Source of the DNA: Bromus sterilis
Lineage: Eukaryota > Streptophyta > Magnoliopsida > Poales > Poaceae
NCBI GenBank assembly: GCA_950022295.1
Contig: OX465601.1
Coordinates: forward strand, 111,805,501 to 111,869,500
Reading direction: 5' to 3'
Length of the DNA: 64,000 nucleotides
The notes below the pieces were generated by a model that was not told the origin of the DNA, did no database searches, and saw nothing but the letters and a program-made list of their open reading frames with translations. The translations under genes were made by a program, and so were the position numbers. Positions 60,554-64,000 of the stretch are shown in pieces; the first letter of the stretch is position 1; every line of letters starts with the position of its first letter.

Positions 60554-62307
60554 TGTTGGATATATGCTCTAGAGTCAAATAATATATGATTATTTCAATA
60601 TATCTAATCAAGTTCATAACCAGTTTCATACCGTGCTAGAACTGTGTCAGTGAAACAATGATACAGGGGTGGTATAGAAACCCACAGAGTTCCTAGTTAG
60701 CCTCTACATCGATAACTAGTTCATGGTCAACATGATGGTCGTGGTTTCACGATCATGGACAATTAAGTCTCTTGACTATGAGGTCACCTCACTGGTTAAG
60801 TGACGTGATGAACATTACCCAAAGTAAGCATTACAACATGATCAAATCTTGTGAAGGTTCAGTGTTGTAATTACAGAACGTGGTAGACCGTTCCTTTGAC
60901 CGTGAGTACGTGCAAAATTACTATCTTCCCGGATGCTTTGACTTACATCCCACCACCTGACTGAAATATGCGGGTCATAACGGTTGTATCTTAGGTATTC
61001 CGTGGAGATATGTTGAGGAGTATTGTTACAAGAGCAGGATTTGTCAATCCATATAATGGATAGATACTCTGGGCCCACTCGGTGAGATTCCATCCATAAA
61101 GTTGCAGCGTGTGACTAGGTCATGGGGATGAATATCACGGGAACGAGTGAATGAGGATTAGTTCAGAACAAGGTTGAACCAGACATAGGATGTCATTGAT
61201 CGAATCTCGGAACAATCCAGTATCGCTGACAAAGGGAATGCTATACGGCGTAAGGTCCAATCGGTGTTTGATATCCGGAATGCACAGGGGTCATTATGGG
61301 CATCCAGGTCCGCTGATGATCATTGACTGTAGCCTCTGCTCGGTCATGACTGGAGTGTTCTCGGACCGTAGGGTAACACACTTAAGGGCTCGATGAAATC
61401 GGAGACCTTTTCGGAACCATCGGAGTAACCAGAGAATAAAGGAAACAATATCGGAGAAGTACCGTGTTGAACCCAAACAAGTTCGGAGTGAACCGGAAGG
61501 TGTTCCGGAGCACCGGGAGATGGAATATTACGTTTTAGTTATTAATTAATTGAATTAATAATTAAAATCATTTTATTTCTAATTAATATGTGCAATGGGC
61601 CTTAGTGGAGAAAAAGGCCCATTAGGGGAAATAAAAGGGAAAAAGAAAAAGAAAAAGAGGGGGGAGGCGCCATGGGCCCTAGGGCCCATGATGGGTGTGC
61701 CCCCTCCCCCCCCCCTTGGCCGGCCACCTCACCTTAGCAAAGGGACTTTAGTCCCACATTGCTAAGGGAGAGGGGTTGACTCCCTCCACTCTGCATATAT
61801 ATAGATGGGCAGGGTGCACATATTTAATACACAGAAATTCGTGAGAAAATAAATATTACTCCGAATTGAGATCGGTTTTCTCCGGTCTTCTCCCCTCCCT
61901 TGTCTCTTTCACGGTGGGCTCCCTAGTGTGAGCCTATAGTGGAATTGAGGCTTCTCTACTAGAATCGGAGGCCGTCGTGCTTCCGAAGCTCCGTTCCGGA
62001 GGTCTGCTTCCACCACCTTTGCTGGATCGGAGAACGGAGGTCGTCATCGAGTCTCGTACGTGTGCGAGTACTACGAGGTGCTACACGTGTGGCACTACAC
62101 CCATCTGGGTGCTCAACACAACCAGGGGGCTGTGAAACTTGATCGGCTACATCAACCACGTTTGCGGGAACGTTTCCCGCGCAACGGACTACACCCCGAG
62201 GTATGTTATTTCCGCACTACTTCCGTTATGGTAATACGGCTAGCTAGATCTTGGGTTATGGGAACGCTAGTTAGAAAATTTTGTGTTTTCTGCTGCGAAC
62301 CCCAACA
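60554..62307 (+). repeat. Element I 5' LTR (1754 bp)
   Basis: Homolog of the G LTRs from TGTTGGATATATGCTC to CCCCAACA. The 20-bp palindrome is at 61671-61690, the hairpin at 61732-61767, and the TATA region at about 61794-61803. Confidence 0.95.
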
Positions 62308-63378
62308 GTGGTATCATGAGCTAGGTCTATGCTTAGTATTACTGTACGGATAGAACACATCGGGGATGTGGGCGTTGATTGTATGATTGTTACCCTCCCA
62401 CGTGTACTTGTTCACATCTGCGGCATTGTTTGATGAAGCGGCCCCCGACCGACCTTACGCGTACGCTTACGCGAGACTGGTTCCACGCTTGACATGCGGC
62501 TTGTACCGTATAAAGTGGCTGGGGGGTGTCTGTCTCTCTACTTTAGCGGATGTGGCATTTGCAACGGAGGGCCCCGTGCGGGGTGTAATAGAGACAATCG
62601 TATGGTTGACGTTGTGGTTGACTCGTAGGTTAAAACATGTTTAACTATGAAAGCCCTAGCAGCCACGTAAAACTTGCAATATACAACTAGACCGTCTAAA
62701 CCTTGTATTTCTAAGTGGGGGCTATTGTCCGTTTGTTTTGTGGTGTAGTGATAGCTTTGCTATGTGTTACTAGTAAGTAGTAATCGTCATCATAAAACAA
62801 ACTAAAATGGAGACACTGTAGAGTTAGTGTTGCCATAGCTCAGACATCTTAAAACTTGCTAGTATAGGATACACGACGGTAGCATGTGATAAGATGATCC
62901 CTTAACAAAGCCAAACACAAGTATTCTACCGAAGTGTGCACCGCCTGGAAGGTTCTCCCATATGGCTTGATGCTCCGTACATACCGGAGTTGTCCTACAT
63001 ATTAAATGGAGTTCGCATGAGGTTGGGTTCGGCAAGCCTGGCATATGCAGATATGGCCTTGCTGAGCAGCATATAACATGGAGGTTAATTGGCGAGCCTA
63101 GCATATGCAGATATGGCCTCGGAATACTAGAGATCGAAAGATCGAGCATGAGTCACAGTACATATAAGATAATGTGATCGCACAAGTTGTTGTCTACCTT
63201 TGAAACTGACCCGTTGGCCGTGTGATATTCGAGGTCGGGCAGTGAATCTGGATCATGTAATCACTAAAACTTCCTAGGGATGAATTGTTTTAGTGCGAGC
63301 TCATTTATAATATGATTATATGAACTCATTGTTGTGAACTAGTCTTAATTGTGTTCCTTGCAATTATGTTTGTAGAAA
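62308..63378 (+). other. Element I 5' leader
   Basis: Homolog of 40227-41295 in G. The 19-bp unit occurs at 63041-63059 and 63101-63119. No gene. Confidence 0.85.
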
Positions 63379-64000
63379 ATGGATAATACCCAGTACCTTG
63401 AAATGGTTTCCTTCTTACATGGTGAAAGACTTAAAGAAAATGGGTCAAACTTCGTTAGTTGGTACTTACGCCTTAGAGCCGTGCTCAAGAGAATCAACCT
63501 TTCATTCTTAACTAAAAGGCATGTGGGAAACCCTCCAGAAAATGACATGGATGCACAAGCGGCGATTGACTATCAGTATCGTCGAAGGACATATGCCATA
63601 GCTAAGGATATCATAGAAACCAGCATTCCGCAACCTTTGCGTGAGGAGTATGCTGATTTGGATACATATGATATGATCGATGAGCTGAAGTCATCAAACT
63701 TGCATCAGTTTAGAGTTGCCAGATTTGAGTTAGAAAGTGAGTTTCTCTCTACAAAGATGGAAGAAGGCTCTTGCCTGAAGGCACACTTGGCCAAGATGCA
63801 TGAGATACATCTGGGCCTCGTAGATGATTTTGACTATGAGACCACACATGAGTCTGCGATATACACGGTGTTACACTCGCTTCCACCGAGCTATACAGAC
63901 CATGTCCATGGATATGTCGGCAGAGGTGAAAGCCTCGAGTTCTCTGACTTCATGGATAGACTTCAGTACCTGGAGGTTGAACCCATTGAAGGAGAAGTTG
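63379..64000 (+). CDS. Element I gag (copia), open to the window end
   Basis: ATG at 63379 opens 207 codons without a stop to base 64000. It starts MDNTQYLEMVSFLHGERLKE and has the copia gag character (NFVSWYLRLRAVLKRI, MDAQAAIDYQYRRR, HEIHLGLVDDFDYET, LHSLPPSY). It is collinear with the broken gag of G and lacks G's two stops and deletion. Its end is not visible, so whether pol follows is unknown. Gag would form the cytoplasmic particle that packages the RNA. Confidence 0.9.
   Translation, partial: MDNTQYLEMVSFLHGERLKENGSNFVSWYLRLRAVLKRINLSFLTKRHVGNPPENDMDAQAAIDYQYRRRTYAIAKDIIETSIPQPLREEYADLDTYDMIDELKSSNLHQFRVARFELESEFLSTKMEEGSCLKAHLAKMHEIHLGLVDDFDYETTHESAIYTVLHSLPPSYTDHVHGYVGRGESLEFSDFMDRLQYLEVEPIEGEV

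Larger units (their letters stand above)
56696..64000 (+). mobile_element. Element H: Athila-like Ty3/gypsy element, 5' part, split by I
   Basis: 5' LTR 56696-58061, perfect tRNA-Asp PBS at 58074-58091, then a broken gag-protease to 60553, where the copia element I begins. Its gag and LTR differ clearly from A/E and B, so it is a third Athila-like family. The rest lies beyond the window. Confidence 0.9.
60554..64000 (+). mobile_element. Element I: copia element of the G family, 5' part
   Basis: LTR 60554-62307, PBS-like TGGTATCATGAGC at 62309-62321 (one base inserted relative to TGGTATCAGAGC), leader, and an open gag from 63379. The element continues past the window. It interrupts gag-protease of H; the left target bases are TGCCC (60549-60553). 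Confidence 0.93.

Noticed and set aside
1..64000. Search for host genes, tRNA or rRNA genes
   Set aside because: All recognisable coding and structural features belong to the nine elements. tRNA-like matches are only PBS sequences.

Overview
This window is plant nuclear DNA, almost certainly from a grass of the wheat/barley/rye/oat group (Pooideae, probably Triticeae). I see no host gene, no RNA gene and no prokaryotic feature. Everything I can assign is LTR retrotransposon sequence: Athila-like Ty3/gypsy LTRs beginning TGATACGTC, a chromodomain Ty3/gypsy family with LTRs of about 4.3 kb, and a copia family whose LTR resembles the BARE/WIS/Angela group. The grass assignment rests on these families and on their GC-rich LTR promoters. 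Family names come from memory, not from a database search.

Nine elements (A-I) are stacked in and beside one another. Left part: A (Athila-like, +, 1-14349) enters the window inside pol and is split by B (Sabrina-like, +, 2421-10686, target duplication GTTGT). A ends in an LTR that carries both an upstream polypurine tract and a downstream primer binding site. C (a truncated Sabrina-like element, -) abuts it at 14350. Right part: C is entered at 16464 by D, a chromovirus-like element with 4.3-kb LTRs and no coding capacity (a LARD). D is split by E (Athila-like, -, 22350-54695, target duplication AAGGC). E itself holds F (chromovirus, -, 24502-38270, target duplication TTAAG) and G (copia, +, 38475-46759, target duplication AATCC). 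D's right LTR is broken at 56696 by H (Athila-like, +), and H is broken at 60554 by I (copia, +), which runs off the window. The insertion order is therefore C, then D, then E and H, then F and G (in E) and I (in H). B is younger than A.

Coding capacity: E has a long intact pol, a gag-protease frame offset by +1, and an extra coiled-coil ORF3 behind its own possible promoter. F has a nearly complete gag-protease-RT-RNaseH-integrase-chromodomain frame broken by one TGA. I has an open gag running to the window end. A, B, G and H carry broken genes. B, D and G lack a recognisable pol and would depend on enzymes from related autonomous elements; D and F share PPT, leader and LTR ends and look like such a dependent/provider pair.

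I found no unknown multi-gene system. The observations most worth checking are the D/F pair, the swapped ORF3 module with an LTR-like promoter, the PPT-LTR-PBS recombinant, the conserved LTR palindromes that match TCP-factor motifs, the hairpin after the chromovirus pol stop, and a possible antisense ORF in the Sabrina-like family.
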